From Gluconobacter sp. Gdi (GTDB lineage Bacteria > Pseudomonadota > Alphaproteobacteria > Acetobacterales > Acetobacteraceae), in contig NZ_BLJQ01000004.1 in NCBI RefSeq assembly GCF_014132155.1, positions 186,001 to 250,000 of the forward strand: a DNA stretch of 64,000 nt. The letters are read 5' to 3'. Shown here piece after piece: positions 9,202 to 18,720 of the stretch. The notes under the pieces are model-generated. The model did no database searches, had not been told where the DNA came from, and saw only the letters and a list, made by a program, of their open reading frames with translations. Position 1 is the first letter of the stretch, and each line of letters opens with the position of its first letter. The translations under genes were made by a program, and so were the position numbers.

Positions 9202-10044
9202 TTAGATCAACTGCCTGTTTGCCTGAATGGGCATACGCTCACGCACCTGACGCACCTGATCAAAATCGAGATCGGCAGTTCCCCAAGCGGCTTCACCACC
9301 CAGTTTCAGAACAACCTCGCCCCAGGGATTCACAATCATGGAGTGCCCATACGTTTGACGCTCGTTTCCAGCAGCATCCGTGTGCCAACCGGCTGTACCG
9401 CAAGCAATAACCCATGCCTGCGCCTCTATGGCACGCGCCCGAATCAGGATTTCCCAATGAGCTTCCCCTGTCTGCTGTGTAAACGCAGCAGGCAAGATGA
9501 TCATCGCCACATCGGCTGCCCGCAATGCGAGGAACAGTTCAGCAAATCGCAGGTCGTAACAGATGGCAAGACCAGTCGGGACGCTCGAGATGTCCACGAC
9601 CTCTACACTGTCACCCGGCACATAACTATCGCTCTCCCGATAGCCCTCACCATTCGGCGTCACCACATCAAAAAGGTGAATTTTCCTGTAGCGACCGCAC
9701 TCATTACCTTGAGGGTCAAAAATCAGCGACGTATTCGCCAACTTGTTTTTACCCTCACCCGACACGATCTCCCCAATCGAGCCACCATGAACCCAGATCC
9801 CATGCTCCTTCGCCATCGCACGCAAAGCTTCGTACAGAGGGCCGCCCTGCTCTCCTGGAGTAGGCAGTCTCTCAGCATTTGCATGCTTTGTCTCGGCTGT
9901 CCCGCCTAGACAACTCCACACCTCTGGCAAAACGACCAGCGCAGGGTTTCGAGCTTTTACAGCATCCGCGACGAGACGCTGAGCCTGGGAAATATTCGCC
10001 TCCCGGTCAGCCGAAGGAGCCATCTGGATCAGTGCAACACGCAT
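9202..10044 (-). CDS. Carbon-nitrogen hydrolase (Nit2/omega-amidase-like)
   Basis: A 280-residue nitrilase-superfamily amidase. The Glu-Lys-Cys triad can be placed at Glu41 (VVLPEVW), Lys121 (RYRKIHLFD) and Cys162 (LAICYDLRF). This matches the Nit1/Nit2 branch, which hydrolyses deaminated glutathione or alpha-ketoglutaramate, rather than true nitrilases. It ends 5 nt before nadK on the same strand. The 123-nt gap upstream to the flhA stop must hold the promoter of the pair. Substrate is inferred from family only. Confidence 0.9.
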   Translation of the reverse strand: MRVALIQMAPSADREANISQAQRLVADAVKARNPALVVLPEVWSCLGGTAETKHANAERLPTPGEQGGPLYEALRAMAKEHGIWVHGGSIGEIVSGEGKNKLANTSLIFDPQGNECGRYRKIHLFDVVTPNGEGYRESDSYVPGDSVEVVDISSVPTGLAICYDLRFAELFLALRAADVAMIILPAAFTQQTGEAHWEILIRARAIEAQAWVIACGTAGWHTDAAGNERQTYGHSMIVNPWGEVVLKLGGEAAWGTADLDFDQVRQVRERMPIQANRQLI

Positions 10045-10167
10045 GGTCAGTACATTTCCTTAAGCAATGACCCGAGACCATAAGCGATCACAGAGTCCGA
10101 GGTAAGCCCGGATTTCTCGAGTTACAGTCGCCGCTTTCAATGCATGAGGACATGATCTCTCGCGTTT

Positions 10168-12318
10168 TTACTGGATTACCCCAACGGTCCGTATCTTTGC
10201 GCGAGTAGAAATTTCTGTCTGCGAGAGCACCATTGTCGAAGGACGGATACGCTCCACAATCATTCGCATGGGACGACGCATCCCCCCGGCGACAAGAATA
10301 ACCGGGTTTTCACCCTGCCCCAAAGCTACATCCAGCGCCTGCCTCAGCTTTCCTACCAATTCGCTAAGGCGAGATGGCGGGAGAGCCAACTGGCGGTCAT
10401 CTGCAGGACCAATCATGTTCTCTGACAGCACGACTTCCCAATCGGGGCTGAGTGTCAGAACAGGAATATAACCTTTCGGCCCGGTCACAGCGAAACTGAT
10501 CTGACGCGCCAGACGACTACGGACATGTGAGGTCAACGCCACAACAGATTTCAGACCTTGCCCACAGCCTTCCTGAAGCGCCTCTAAAATACCCGACAGA
10601 TCACGAATTGAAATCTGCTCAGCCAGAAGACTTTGTAGAACTCTCTGAACAACACTTACTGACACTTGAGACGGAATGAGATCGACAATCAGTTTTTGCT
10701 GATCACGTGGCATTTCATCCAGAAGTTTCTGTGTTTCGGAGTAAGAGAGAAGGTCTGCCATGTTTTCCCGAACCAACTCAGTTAAGTGCGTAATAATAAC
10801 ACTTGCTGGATCAACAACAGTATAACCTTTAATTATCGCGTTCTCTCGTTCACTTTGATCAATCCACAAGGCCGGTAGATTAAATGCGGGCTCTCGTGTT
10901 TCTTCGCCACGCAAATCCGGTAATCCGCCCTTAGGGTTCATTGCCAGAAGCCTGCTTATCTGTACTTCCCCATGCCCAATTTCGATTTCTTTAATTTTTA
11001 CAGAATAGGCATTGGACGATAGCTGTAAATTGTCCTGAATACGAACCGGAGGTAAAATAAACCCCATTTCTCCAGCAATTGTTCTCCTGAGAACCTTGAT
11101 TTGCTCTGTCAAACGCGCGCCATCACCGCTCGCGATTGACAGTAAATTGAAACCCAATTCCAAACGCAACAAATCGACGCGTAAGCTCTCAGTAAGAGGG
11201 GGCTCACCGGGTTGCGTATTTTCAGGAAGGCTAACGGCATCCTCTTCAGCATCATGATCCGTAACCGGAGAGCGGTACCGCAACCATGCTCCTCCTCCTG
11301 CAAGAGCCGCCAAACCAAGAAAAGGAAGCGTTGGCAGACCGGGCATCAATGAAAGAACAGCCGCTGAGCCAGCAGCCAGAGCCAGCGGTTTGGGATTACC
11401 CCCAAGTTGCCGCACCAAAGCCACGTCTGCTGCTCCTTCTGTCCCTCCCTTAGTCACCACAATACCCGAGGCCGTAGAGACCAGCAGAGCAGGAATTTGC
11501 GACACCAGACCATCGCCAATCGTCAAAGTCGTAAAAGCAGAAGCTGCATCCGCCACAGACATTCCATGACGCCCAATGCCGATTGCCAACCCCCCGACGA
11601 TATTGATTGCCGTAATAATCAGACTTGCGATTGCATCTCCACGAACGAACTTGGCCGCACCATCCATCGCTCCATAAAACCCGCTTTCTTCCTGAAGCTC
11701 TTTGCGACGCTGACGAGCAATTTTGTCACTGATGGCGCCAGAAGACAGTTCAGCATCAATCGCCATCTGCTTTCCAGGCATGGCATCCAGCGAAAAGCGT
11801 GCTGCCACTTCGGCAATACGTCCTGATCCTTTGGTGATCACCATGAAATTCACAACCAGAAGGATTGCAAACAGGATCGCGCCGATTACGACATCACCTC
11901 CCATGAGGAAGCCCCCGAAAGCAGCTACGACATGGCCTGCTGCATACATCCCCTCATAGCCGTGACTAAGAATGAGTCTGGTCGTCGCAACCTCCAACGA
12001 CAGACGGAGCAGTGTTGTGAGGAGGAGCAATGTGGGGAAGGAGGTGAAGTCGAGTGGTCGCGTCAAAAACAAGGCAACCATCAAAACGAGCACAGACGCC
12101 GTCACTGAGAGCGCAAGCCCCACATCCAGAATGAATGTCGGAAGCGGCAAGACGAGGATTGAAAGCAATGCCGCAACAGCCAATGCCAATCCAACATCGG
12201 TGCCCGGCAACCAACGCTGCCCTCCTCGCAACCAGACAGGCAAAGGAAATTTCTGAAAATAACCAGAGAGAGTGGTCTTTTTCACAATGGAAGAAAGAGC
12301 CCCTTCTGATGTATTCAT
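10168..12318 (-). CDS. flhA: Flagellar export gate protein FlhA
   Basis: The large integral membrane subunit of the flagellar type III export gate. At 716 residues it is close to the usual ~690-700. About eight membrane segments lie within residues ~40-350. The conserved cytoplasmic loop between them is present (TKGSGRIAEVAARFSLDAMPG, then QMAIDAELSSG, with FYGAMDGAAKFVRGDA). The C-terminal half is the soluble ring domain that receives chaperone-substrate pairs. It is the last gene of the minus-strand flagellar run. A 75-nt AT-rich gap separates it from fliN. The C-terminus (TRAKIRTVGVIQ) looks complete. Confidence 0.96.
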   Translation of the reverse strand: MNTSEGALSSIVKKTTLSGYFQKFPLPVWLRGGQRWLPGTDVGLALAVAALLSILVLPLPTFILDVGLALSVTASVLVLMVALFLTRPLDFTSFPTLLLLTTLLRLSLEVATTRLILSHGYEGMYAAGHVVAAFGGFLMGGDVVIGAILFAILLVVNFMVITKGSGRIAEVAARFSLDAMPGKQMAIDAELSSGAISDKIARQRRKELQEESGFYGAMDGAAKFVRGDAIASLIITAINIVGGLAIGIGRHGMSVADAASAFTTLTIGDGLVSQIPALLVSTASGIVVTKGGTEGAADVALVRQLGGNPKPLALAAGSAAVLSLMPGLPTLPFLGLAALAGGGAWLRYRSPVTDHDAEEDAVSLPENTQPGEPPLTESLRVDLLRLELGFNLLSIASGDGARLTEQIKVLRRTIAGEMGFILPPVRIQDNLQLSSNAYSVKIKEIEIGHGEVQISRLLAMNPKGGLPDLRGEETREPAFNLPALWIDQSERENAIIKGYTVVDPASVIITHLTELVRENMADLLSYSETQKLLDEMPRDQQKLIVDLIPSQVSVSVVQRVLQSLLAEQISIRDLSGILEALQEGCGQGLKSVVALTSHVRSRLARQISFAVTGPKGYIPVLTLSPDWEVVLSENMIGPADDRQLALPPSRLSELVGKLRQALDVALGQGENPVILVAGGMRRPMRMIVERIRPSTMVLSQTEISTRAKIRTVGVIQ

Positions 12319-12393
12319 AATAATAATCTTACCTGATTAAATTTTCACCTCAGGAAAAATACATCCCTATAAGTTAAATATTCGGAAATTTTT

Positions 12394-12726
12394 TCAGTTT
12401 TTAACTTTTCCAGATTTGATGATTTCCGTCATGGTTACCCCAAGTCGGTTTTCATCAACCATCACCACTTCACCACGGGCTATCAGACGATTATTCACAA
12501 GAATATCAATCGAATCACCGACTTTGCGATCAAGCTCCACAACGGCCCCACGACCCAAGCGTAATAACTGGCTTACCTGCATATTCGCACGTCCCAGAAC
12601 TGCACTTACCGTTACCGGGATATCGTAGATCGCTTCGAGATCATGAGCGAAGCGTGGCGGTTCTACAGACTGCGCCGATACTGCCTCGACGTCATCAAGA
12701 TCGAAATTATTCTGTGTATCAGGCAT
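12394..12726 (-). CDS. fliN: Flagellar motor switch protein FliN
   Basis: A 110-residue C-ring component. Residues ~30-105 form the SpoA/FliN domain (IYDIPVTVSAVLGRANMQV, then LLRLGRGAVVELDRKVGD and LIARGEVVMVDENRLGV), preceded by an acidic N-terminal tail. It lies 5 nt after fliH and is followed by flhA. FliN and FliH are known to interact, which fits the order. No fliM is in the window, so it must be encoded elsewhere. Confidence 0.93.
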   Translation of the reverse strand: MPDTQNNFDLDDVEAVSAQSVEPPRFAHDLEAIYDIPVTVSAVLGRANMQVSQLLRLGRGAVVELDRKVGDSIDILVNNRLIARGEVVMVDENRLGVTMTEIIKSGKVKN

Positions 12727-12731
12727 TTCAA

Positions 12732-13403
12732 TTATTCCGCGCTAACGGCAGGTGAAATTTTATCCAAAGAAAATACCTTCAAAATTTCCTGCACCAGGCT
12801 TCCTGCCTCTCGGCTGGCCTTTCCCGTCGACCAGGAAATTCGAAAGTCTCCCGAAGACAAAGTGTCATCTGCACGACAATCAATCACTTCCACTCCTTCT
12901 CGCTCACACAGCGTTAATAAATGCTGAAGTTCTTGAGATTTAGCTTCTATTCTGACGCGCGCTGCTTCCCGGAGCGTCGGCATGATTTTATCAACCAAGG
13001 CATCCCGTTCTCCTGGCCCGTAACTCTCTAGGAGGGTTGGAAAAATTTTAGCCAAATAAGAGAAAATAGCATGTGCAACATCTTCGGCCGCTTGATGTGC
13101 ACACTGGTTTGCCTGATCCGAAATTTTTTTTAGAATATTCAAAGAACTGCTCTCAATGCAATTCTTCCATTCAGATTTTTCTTTTTTATAATAACTGCGT
13201 TCTAATGCAGATACACGCTCCTTTTCCTGCCTCCGAGCACGATCCAAATCTTCTTCAGTATAGATCTCAGGTGTATTTACTTCTACGGGACACATTTCTG
13301 AAGCTGACTCTGGTTCGACAGTTGGCAAAGCAGGAACGTCAAAATCTTCAGCATAAAGAGCCTTAGAAACCTGAACACGACGGTCATAGTCAGTCATGAT
13401 CAT
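12732..13403 (-). CDS. fliH: FliH-like flagellar export regulator
   Basis: A 223-residue, highly charged protein. An acidic N-terminus is followed by a coiled-coil-like region (DLDRARRQEKERVSALERSY, residues ~73-92) and a C-terminal domain with the FliH/YscL pattern (GPGERDALVDKIMPTLREA, then EGVEVIDCRADDTLSSGDFRISW). FliH binds the export ATPase FliI and FliN. The position between fliG and fliN is the classic place for fliH. The first ATG overlaps the fliG stop by 4 nt; a second Met at residue 3 is also possible. The region is visibly more AT-rich than its neighbours. Sequence similarity to well-known FliH proteins is weak, so context carries much of the call. Confidence 0.82.
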   Translation of the reverse strand: MIMTDYDRRVQVSKALYAEDFDVPALPTVEPESASEMCPVEVNTPEIYTEEDLDRARRQEKERVSALERSYYKKEKSEWKNCIESSSLNILKKISDQANQCAHQAAEDVAHAIFSYLAKIFPTLLESYGPGERDALVDKIMPTLREAARVRIEAKSQELQHLLTLCEREGVEVIDCRADDTLSSGDFRISWSTGKASREAGSLVQEILKVFSLDKISPAVSAE

Positions 13404-14446
13404 ACAAGCATCTCATTTGCAGCCTGCTCTTGGTCCAGGAGTTCAATTTCCCCACGATCAAGCAGAACTTTCGCAACAAGAAGAATATCACTCTGGGCCG
13501 CGTCAACGTCCTTAACGCGCACAGGCCCCAATGCCTCAACTTCATCTATCAGAATGCGCCCTGCACGCTCAGACATTGCAGCGAGGAATGCACTTCGCAG
13601 TTTGTCGCTTGCGCCTTTGAGAGCAATTGGCAAACTTTCTCGGGCGATCTGATTGAGCAACACCATGAGGCCCTCTACAGGGACCTGAGCCAACTCCTCA
13701 AAAGTAAACATAAGGCTCTTAATTCGTTCCGCATCATCATGACTGCGCTCATCCAGGGCCGTCATAAAGCGCGCTTCAAGTCTTCGATCAAAGTTATTGA
13801 AGATATCTGCGAGGACTTCATGGCTGTCTCTATGTGAGCCACGAGGGAGATTAGAGACAAATTCAGATCTCAACGTCTGCTCTACACTATGCAGAACACC
13901 TTTCTGCACATTCTCCATTTTGAGCATTCGCGTCATAACATCGAGCGAAAATTCTTCTGGAAGCAGGGCTAATACTTTCGCAGAATGTGCAGCTTTGATT
14001 CTACTGAGAATAACAGCGACAGTTTGTGGATATTCATTTTTTAAATAGTTCGCGAGTACTACCTCTGAAACGTTTCCGAGTTTGTCCCACATAGTTCGCC
14101 CGGCAGGACCACGAATTTCTTCCATGATGGCTGCGGCTCGCCCAGCGGGGAGCGTATTTTTGAGCAATCGTTCTGTTGTCTCGATATCCCCGATCAAGAC
14201 TTCTGAAGACCCAAGGCTCCGACTAAATTCGTGACAGACACTTTCAACAGTTTCTGCAGAAACCATTCCAAGCTGAGACATGGCGGCAGAAATCTCTCGA
14301 ATTTCTTCTTCATGCATCTGCTCAAACAAGCGAGCGCAGTTTTCTTCTCCTAATGCCATCATTAAAATCGCGGATTTCTGCGCACCCGTGACAGATTTTT
14401 CCAATCCAATCATTTTCAGTGCCCCTCCTGTCTCGGCATCAGCCAA
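13400..14446 (-). CDS. fliG: Flagellar motor switch protein FliG
   Basis: A 348-residue C-ring protein that couples the stator to rotation. The N-terminal domain starts TGAQKSAILMMALGEENCARL. The middle domain carries NEYPQTVAVILSRI (the EHPQ-type motif). The C-terminal torque domain ends with charged helices (FEELAQVPVEGLMVLLNQI, then DVDAAQSDILLVAKVLLDRG). Length is standard. The start codon lies 31 nt inside fliF, and the stop overlaps fliH by 4 nt, so the three are translationally coupled. Confidence 0.95.
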   Translation of the reverse strand: MADAETGGALKMIGLEKSVTGAQKSAILMMALGEENCARLFEQMHEEEIREISAAMSQLGMVSAETVESVCHEFSRSLGSSEVLIGDIETTERLLKNTLPAGRAAAIMEEIRGPAGRTMWDKLGNVSEVVLANYLKNEYPQTVAVILSRIKAAHSAKVLALLPEEFSLDVMTRMLKMENVQKGVLHSVEQTLRSEFVSNLPRGSHRDSHEVLADIFNNFDRRLEARFMTALDERSHDDAERIKSLMFTFEELAQVPVEGLMVLLNQIARESLPIALKGASDKLRSAFLAAMSERAGRILIDEVEALGPVRVKDVDAAQSDILLVAKVLLDRGEIELLDQEQAANEMLV

Positions 14447-16083
14447 TTACGCATCAGTGCAATACTTTCCGCAGGATGCGTTTCGACGAGATCAACAACC
14501 CTCTGAACAGAAGAAGCTCGAATACGGCCGGAAACGCCACTTACAGCGATTGTTTCTTCATCACTCTCCGTTAGAGGGGTTGTGGCATCATATGGAGCAG
14601 GCAAAAGAGCAGTAGGGTTTCCAGTCTCAGATGCCAGTGCACCTCCTAACTCACGCATGGAAACAACGCCGCGACTTTCATCAGAAAGAACATTTCCTGC
14701 CGTAACTCCGCCCCCAGCCGGGCGTAGCAGGGGCCGCACAACAAAGAAGAGCACCATCAAAAGACACAGAGCAAAAATACCGAAACGAACGGCTTCCATT
14801 TCATTCGAGCGGCTCAGGAAACCCTTTAGAAAAGGCTGCTGTGGTGCGGGCATTGCCGCTTCGAGATCAGAAAACTGCATCGACATTACGGTCACAACAT
14901 CGCCACGAGCCTGATCGAAACCAATGGCCGTCTTGGTCAGAGCCGTTAGCCTATCCAGTTCCTGAGTATTCCTTGGTTGCCAGGCATGCTGACCTTTCAC
15001 ATCCGTCTGGACGGCTCCATCAACCATGACAGCAACGCTGATACGAGCAATTCGAGGCTGATCCTGTACCAGGGTCCGAACCTTCTTGCCGATCTCGTAA
15101 TTATCCGTCTGCTCCTGCCTGCTGCTTTGACTTCCGTTCTGCGGCTGACCAGCATTAGCGTTCGGCAGATTGTTTCCAACCGTCGTATTCGCTGTTCCTT
15201 GTGTATTTATACTTTTGTCGTTTTTGGTTTGCTGAGAACGAAGAACCTGCTGGTCAGGATCGTAACTTTCCTGAGTTTCCCGCACACGATCATTATTCAT
15301 CGCTACGGTCGCTTCCACCCGCACATGCCCTATGCCAACAGAAGCTCCCAACATATCCTCAACTTCACGAGCGATGCGTTGCTCCAGCGCCTGCCGTTGC
15401 ATTTCCGCCGTTTGATTACCATCGACACTTCCCGCGCCTTGCCGCAGCAGGACATGCCCGCGATTGTCGACAAGCGAGATATTCTGTGCCTCCAAACCCG
15501 GTACGGCTGCGGAAACCAGGTTAACGACCGCCGCAATACTCTCCTCATCCAAACGGCGCGCACCTTCCATGGAAAGAAGCACACTCGCCTGAGCTCCCTG
15601 TTCGTTCGTCGAAAAGAGTTCTCTGTGGCGCAGTACAAGATGAACACGCGCATTACGAACACCGTGAATCAGACGGATTGACCGTTCCAATTCTCCCTCC
15701 AGCGCACGCGTTTCATTGATTGTTTGCTCAAACTGCGTCGCTGTAAAACTGTTTCCCTTATCGAAAATCTCGTACCCGACCGAGCCTCCCGACGGCAGTC
15801 CACTTTTTGCGAGAAGAAGGCGCGCCTTAGCAACCTCATCATCAGGGACCATAATCGTCGCCCCCTGATCCTGCAGGCGATAAACGATATGGGCCTTAGC
15901 AAGCTGATCTACGATTTCACCGGCTTCTCTGGGATCGAGATCTCTGTAAAGCAGCCCGGTAGCAGAGTTTGCACCATGCATGACCAAAACTCCGAGAAGC
16001 ACAAGCAGAGCCACACCCACTGCACCCAGGGCAGCCAGACGCGGGAGGCCAAGCTGCTTCAGATTTGTGAGAAGAGCCTTCAC
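14416..16083 (-). CDS. fliF: Flagellar MS-ring protein FliF
   Basis: Forms the MS ring in the inner membrane. At 555 residues it matches the family. One membrane segment is at ~16-38 (LAALGAVGVALLVLLGVLVM) and another at ~435-455 (FGIFALCLLMVLFFVV). Between them are the ring-building motifs (LLYRDLDPREAGEIVDQL, then SGLPSGGSVGYEIFDKG and ARVHLVLRHRELF). The Gln/Asn-rich stretch at ~300-325 fits the variable periplasmic loop. The C-terminal cytoplasmic tail, which binds FliG, overlaps the fliG start. About 160 nt upstream lie between fliF and flgD without a recognisable gene. Confidence 0.95.
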   Translation of the reverse strand: MKALLTNLKQLGLPRLAALGAVGVALLVLLGVLVMHGANSATGLLYRDLDPREAGEIVDQLAKAHIVYRLQDQGATIMVPDDEVAKARLLLAKSGLPSGGSVGYEIFDKGNSFTATQFEQTINETRALEGELERSIRLIHGVRNARVHLVLRHRELFSTNEQGAQASVLLSMEGARRLDEESIAAVVNLVSAAVPGLEAQNISLVDNRGHVLLRQGAGSVDGNQTAEMQRQALEQRIAREVEDMLGASVGIGHVRVEATVAMNNDRVRETQESYDPDQQVLRSQQTKNDKSINTQGTANTTVGNNLPNANAGQPQNGSQSSRQEQTDNYEIGKKVRTLVQDQPRIARISVAVMVDGAVQTDVKGQHAWQPRNTQELDRLTALTKTAIGFDQARGDVVTVMSMQFSDLEAAMPAPQQPFLKGFLSRSNEMEAVRFGIFALCLLMVLFFVVRPLLRPAGGGVTAGNVLSDESRGVVSMRELGGALASETGNPTALLPAPYDATTPLTESDEETIAVSGVSGRIRASSVQRVVDLVETHPAESIALMRNWLMPRQEGH

Positions 16084-16247
16084 TTATGCGCCCACCATGC
16101 GGTCATCTGCGTACAAGCTTTTCCAGGAGGTGCCTCAAGCCCTGCCCACATGTGCGTTCACCCTGTCCTGCTGCAATTACTGACAGGTATTGTGGACAGG
16201 AAAGGTTAACGTCCGCTTAAAACGACAGAATTTCCCCCGCTCGTCGT

Positions 16248-16970
16248 TCAGACTCCCGAAAATCCATCCAAGTCACTCAGCGGCACTGTTGCACTTCCCA
16301 TTTGTACATTGATACCACTCGATGTCCGCGTCAGACCTGTTACCGTACCGGAAACCGTTGTTGGAAAAGACGCCGTTTCCCCACTTGTTCCAGTCCCTTC
16401 GACAGCAACAAAGTACTGACCGTCAGACATTTTTGTTCCACTGCTATCAATACCATCCCATGACCAGGAGTTCGTCCCCGCAGTCGCCGTCATCGTGTCG
16501 GTCTTGACGACCTGACCGCTGGCATCGGTAACTGCAATGGCTACAGGTCCGGCTTGCTGCGCCGTAAATGTCATGCTCGCGTTGCCATTCTGTAAGGGCA
16601 ACGAAGCAGTTGTGGCCGTGGTTGTTTTACCCACAAGAGCGACACCAGACGTAATCTGCGTGTCCTGAGTAGCAGAAATCAGGCTGGTAAGATTGGTGTT
16701 CGTCTCAACCTGTTGCTGCACACCTGCGAACTGCGCCAACTCACTTGTGAAGCTGTCGGTACTGGTTGGATTACTCGGGTCTTGATGCTGGAGTTGAGTA
16801 GTCAGAAGCGTCAGGAACTGATTAAAATTTCCCGCCATGGAGGACAGCGCAGCACTGCCGACACTACTCGCCGTAGATGTGGCTGCACCAGACGCTTGCG
16901 ATGATGCACTGGACTTGGCTGCCGAAACAGCTTGGCTGAGAAGCGATGATGAATTGACAGAAGAGACCAT
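16248..16970 (-). CDS. flgD: Flagellar hook assembly scaffold FlgD
   Basis: The hook-capping protein that guides hook subunit polymerisation outside the cell. The 240-residue protein has a Ser/Ala-rich N-terminus, then the FlgD signature NFNQFLTLLTTQLQHQDPSN at ~48-67 followed by TDSFTSELAQFAGVQQQVETN. The second half shows the FLIG/Tudor-type beta domain (GPVAIAVTDASGQVVKTD, then WSWDGIDSSG and GQYFVAV). It lies 14 nt after the fliK-like gene, which is a common pairing. Confidence 0.94.
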   Translation of the reverse strand: MVSSVNSSSLLSQAVSAAKSSASSQASGAATSTASSVGSAALSSMAGNFNQFLTLLTTQLQHQDPSNPTSTDSFTSELAQFAGVQQQVETNTNLTSLISATQDTQITSGVALVGKTTTATTASLPLQNGNASMTFTAQQAGPVAIAVTDASGQVVKTDTMTATAGTNSWSWDGIDSSGTKMSDGQYFVAVEGTGTSGETASFPTTVSGTVTGLTRTSSGINVQMGSATVPLSDLDGFSGV

Positions 16971-16984
16971 AAAACAAGCGTCCT

Positions 16985-18259
16985 TTATGCGGTCAGATCA
17001 ACAACACCGCGTAAAATTTTTCGAGGAAATACGGAGGCTCTCTCATTAAGATCTTCAGATGAGACCTCGGAAGAACCACCAACAGCGGGCGATCGTTGCT
17101 GACTGCCTTCCCGATCAGAACTTCTGGGATAGTCTTGAGAGAAAGATCCCAGAAAACCAAACGTAACTTCTGTGGATATTGCAGTCCGGTCTGCTGAGAC
17201 AGGCAAAATTCTCTGGTTCAGTGAGGACAATAAGCTCTCTTTATTTGTTGAAAGACTTCGCAGTGCATCTGAACTTTCAGCCAGAATGTGGATGTGGCGT
17301 CCCCCGTCCTTGTCTTCCTCAACAGACATGCGGATTTTGCCTTCACGCTCTAAGGACATTTCAATCTGGGTATTGAGGTGCTGACCTGTTGCCTGGTGCG
17401 TGATGACAGGGCCGTTCAAAGCTGACTGACGCGCCTCGTCCTGCGTCGGTGTTAGAAGGCTATTATGTCCGGAATCAGAGTTCTGCAATTTCGAGGTCGA
17501 AAGTTCCAGGAATAACCCCGGGACCTCAGCAATCGGTGCTGGCGCAACATCAACATTTTCTACCAACGCAAGAGAGACCACCCCTGCACTCTCTGTTTCA
17601 GAAACTTGCAGGTCTTTGCTTACTTCAAGCTGATCTGTCGCGGGTTTCGTTTCACAATTGAACGAAGCGACACTGAGAGAAGGCTCAGATACCGAACTTT
17701 GAGTGCTATCGTCTTCTAGATCCGAAACGCACTGTGTAGGCAACTCAACGCGTTCGCCCGAACCAGGTTCATCCGTCTTCCCTGGTGCGGATACGTTATC
17801 ATTTTGCAGCGCGGGCAAAAACGTTTCTGTAACTTCCTCTGTAGAGGGACCCATAGAAATCTTCTGAGCCGATACTTCCGAGGGACGTTGAACCACCTTG
17901 GTCGCACTCGATGTTTTCTCAAATTTCTCTGGAAGCGAACTCGATTGAACAGGCTGTTCGGAGACCTTTGTAGCCGGGCTCGAAGATTTTAAGCTTCGAG
18001 CCCCCCCGCAGTTTTCCGTTGAAACACGGGGGCCTTGGCCGCCTTCAGGTACTCTGGCCGTCTGGGTACTTTTTTCACCCGGCGACGGAGGAGTATTTTT
18101 GCTAGAGACAGCTTTGGCGTCAGGCGGCTGTGTCTTCTCGTGAACGTAGCTTTTCAGAAAATCCTGAAATCGTTCTTTGGAAGCAAGCTGTGCACCAACA
18201 GGAAAGACGCTGCCACCAAGCGCTATCGCGGGCGTTGCTACGGGCAAAATCTGCGACAA
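16985..18259 (-). CDS. fliK: FliK-like flagellar hook-length control protein
   Basis: A 424-residue, Ser/Thr/Pro/Glu-rich protein with few hydrophobic segments, as expected for the unfolded ruler part of FliK. The C-terminal part has the pattern of the substrate-specificity switch domain (TQIEMSLEREGKIRMSVEED, then HIHILAESSDALRSLSTNKE and LLSSLN). The gene sits directly before flgD, the usual partner. FliK sequences diverge strongly, so the call combines composition, domain order and context. It is the first visible gene of the flagellar run, so the promoter is expected in 18260-18366. Confidence 0.82.
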   Translation of the reverse strand: MSQILPVATPAIALGGSVFPVGAQLASKERFQDFLKSYVHEKTQPPDAKAVSSKNTPPSPGEKSTQTARVPEGGQGPRVSTENCGGARSLKSSSPATKVSEQPVQSSSLPEKFEKTSSATKVVQRPSEVSAQKISMGPSTEEVTETFLPALQNDNVSAPGKTDEPGSGERVELPTQCVSDLEDDSTQSSVSEPSLSVASFNCETKPATDQLEVSKDLQVSETESAGVVSLALVENVDVAPAPIAEVPGLFLELSTSKLQNSDSGHNSLLTPTQDEARQSALNGPVITHQATGQHLNTQIEMSLEREGKIRMSVEEDKDGGRHIHILAESSDALRSLSTNKESLLSSLNQRILPVSADRTAISTEVTFGFLGSFSQDYPRSSDREGSQQRSPAVGGSSEVSSEDLNERASVFPRKILRGVVDLTA

Positions 18260-18366
18260 TGATAAGCCCTCCTACACCCGGTGAAACAACCGGAAAGAAG
18301 AGTGGCACGACAGGCGTAAAGAAAAGGTTTATACGCGGCCCTTTTCCAAGAAGCCGCGTATCAAAC

Positions 18367-18720
18367 TCAGTTCTGAATGTGATCGTATCCGGGAGAACCA
18401 GGAAATGGTCCTCGCGTAATCGCTGCTGGTGCCGGACAAACCGGCGGCATTCCATCAAGCGCAAAGGCCTGCACCGTATGGGACGAAGCTGCCACAAGTC
18501 CTCTCACAGCAAGAGGCTGTGCCAGACGTACACCTGCCAGAAGCTCTTCTGGAAGAATGACAGTCGTCCCATCACGCAGCATCACACCTGTAGGCGTAAT
18601 ACGGGAGACAATCCCTTTCGTGACGGGCAGCGGTGACATGTCATACAGACATGGCGCTGCCTCGGCGACCATCGGGGCGGAGAAAGCCAGAAGCAGGCTT
18701 GCGAGAGCGAAAGGTTTCAA
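18367..18720 (-). CDS. Small exported protein, unknown function
   Basis: A 117-residue protein with a clear signal peptide (residues 1-21, hydrophobic core [12 protein letters not shown], cleavage site AEA/A). The mature part has two Cys (one in PCLYD, one in PPVCPAP), a short beta-rich segment ([19 protein letters not shown]) and a Pro/Gly-rich tail. I do not recognise a family. The start overlaps the purH stop by 4 nt (ATGA), so it is co-translated with purH, although a functional link is not obvious. Confidence 0.75.
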   Translation of the reverse strand: MKPFALASLLLAFSAPMVAEAAPCLYDMSPLPVTKGIVSRITPTGVMLRDGTTVILPEELLAGVRLAQPLAVRGLVAASSHTVQAFALDGMPPVCPAPAAITRGPFPGSPGYDHIQN

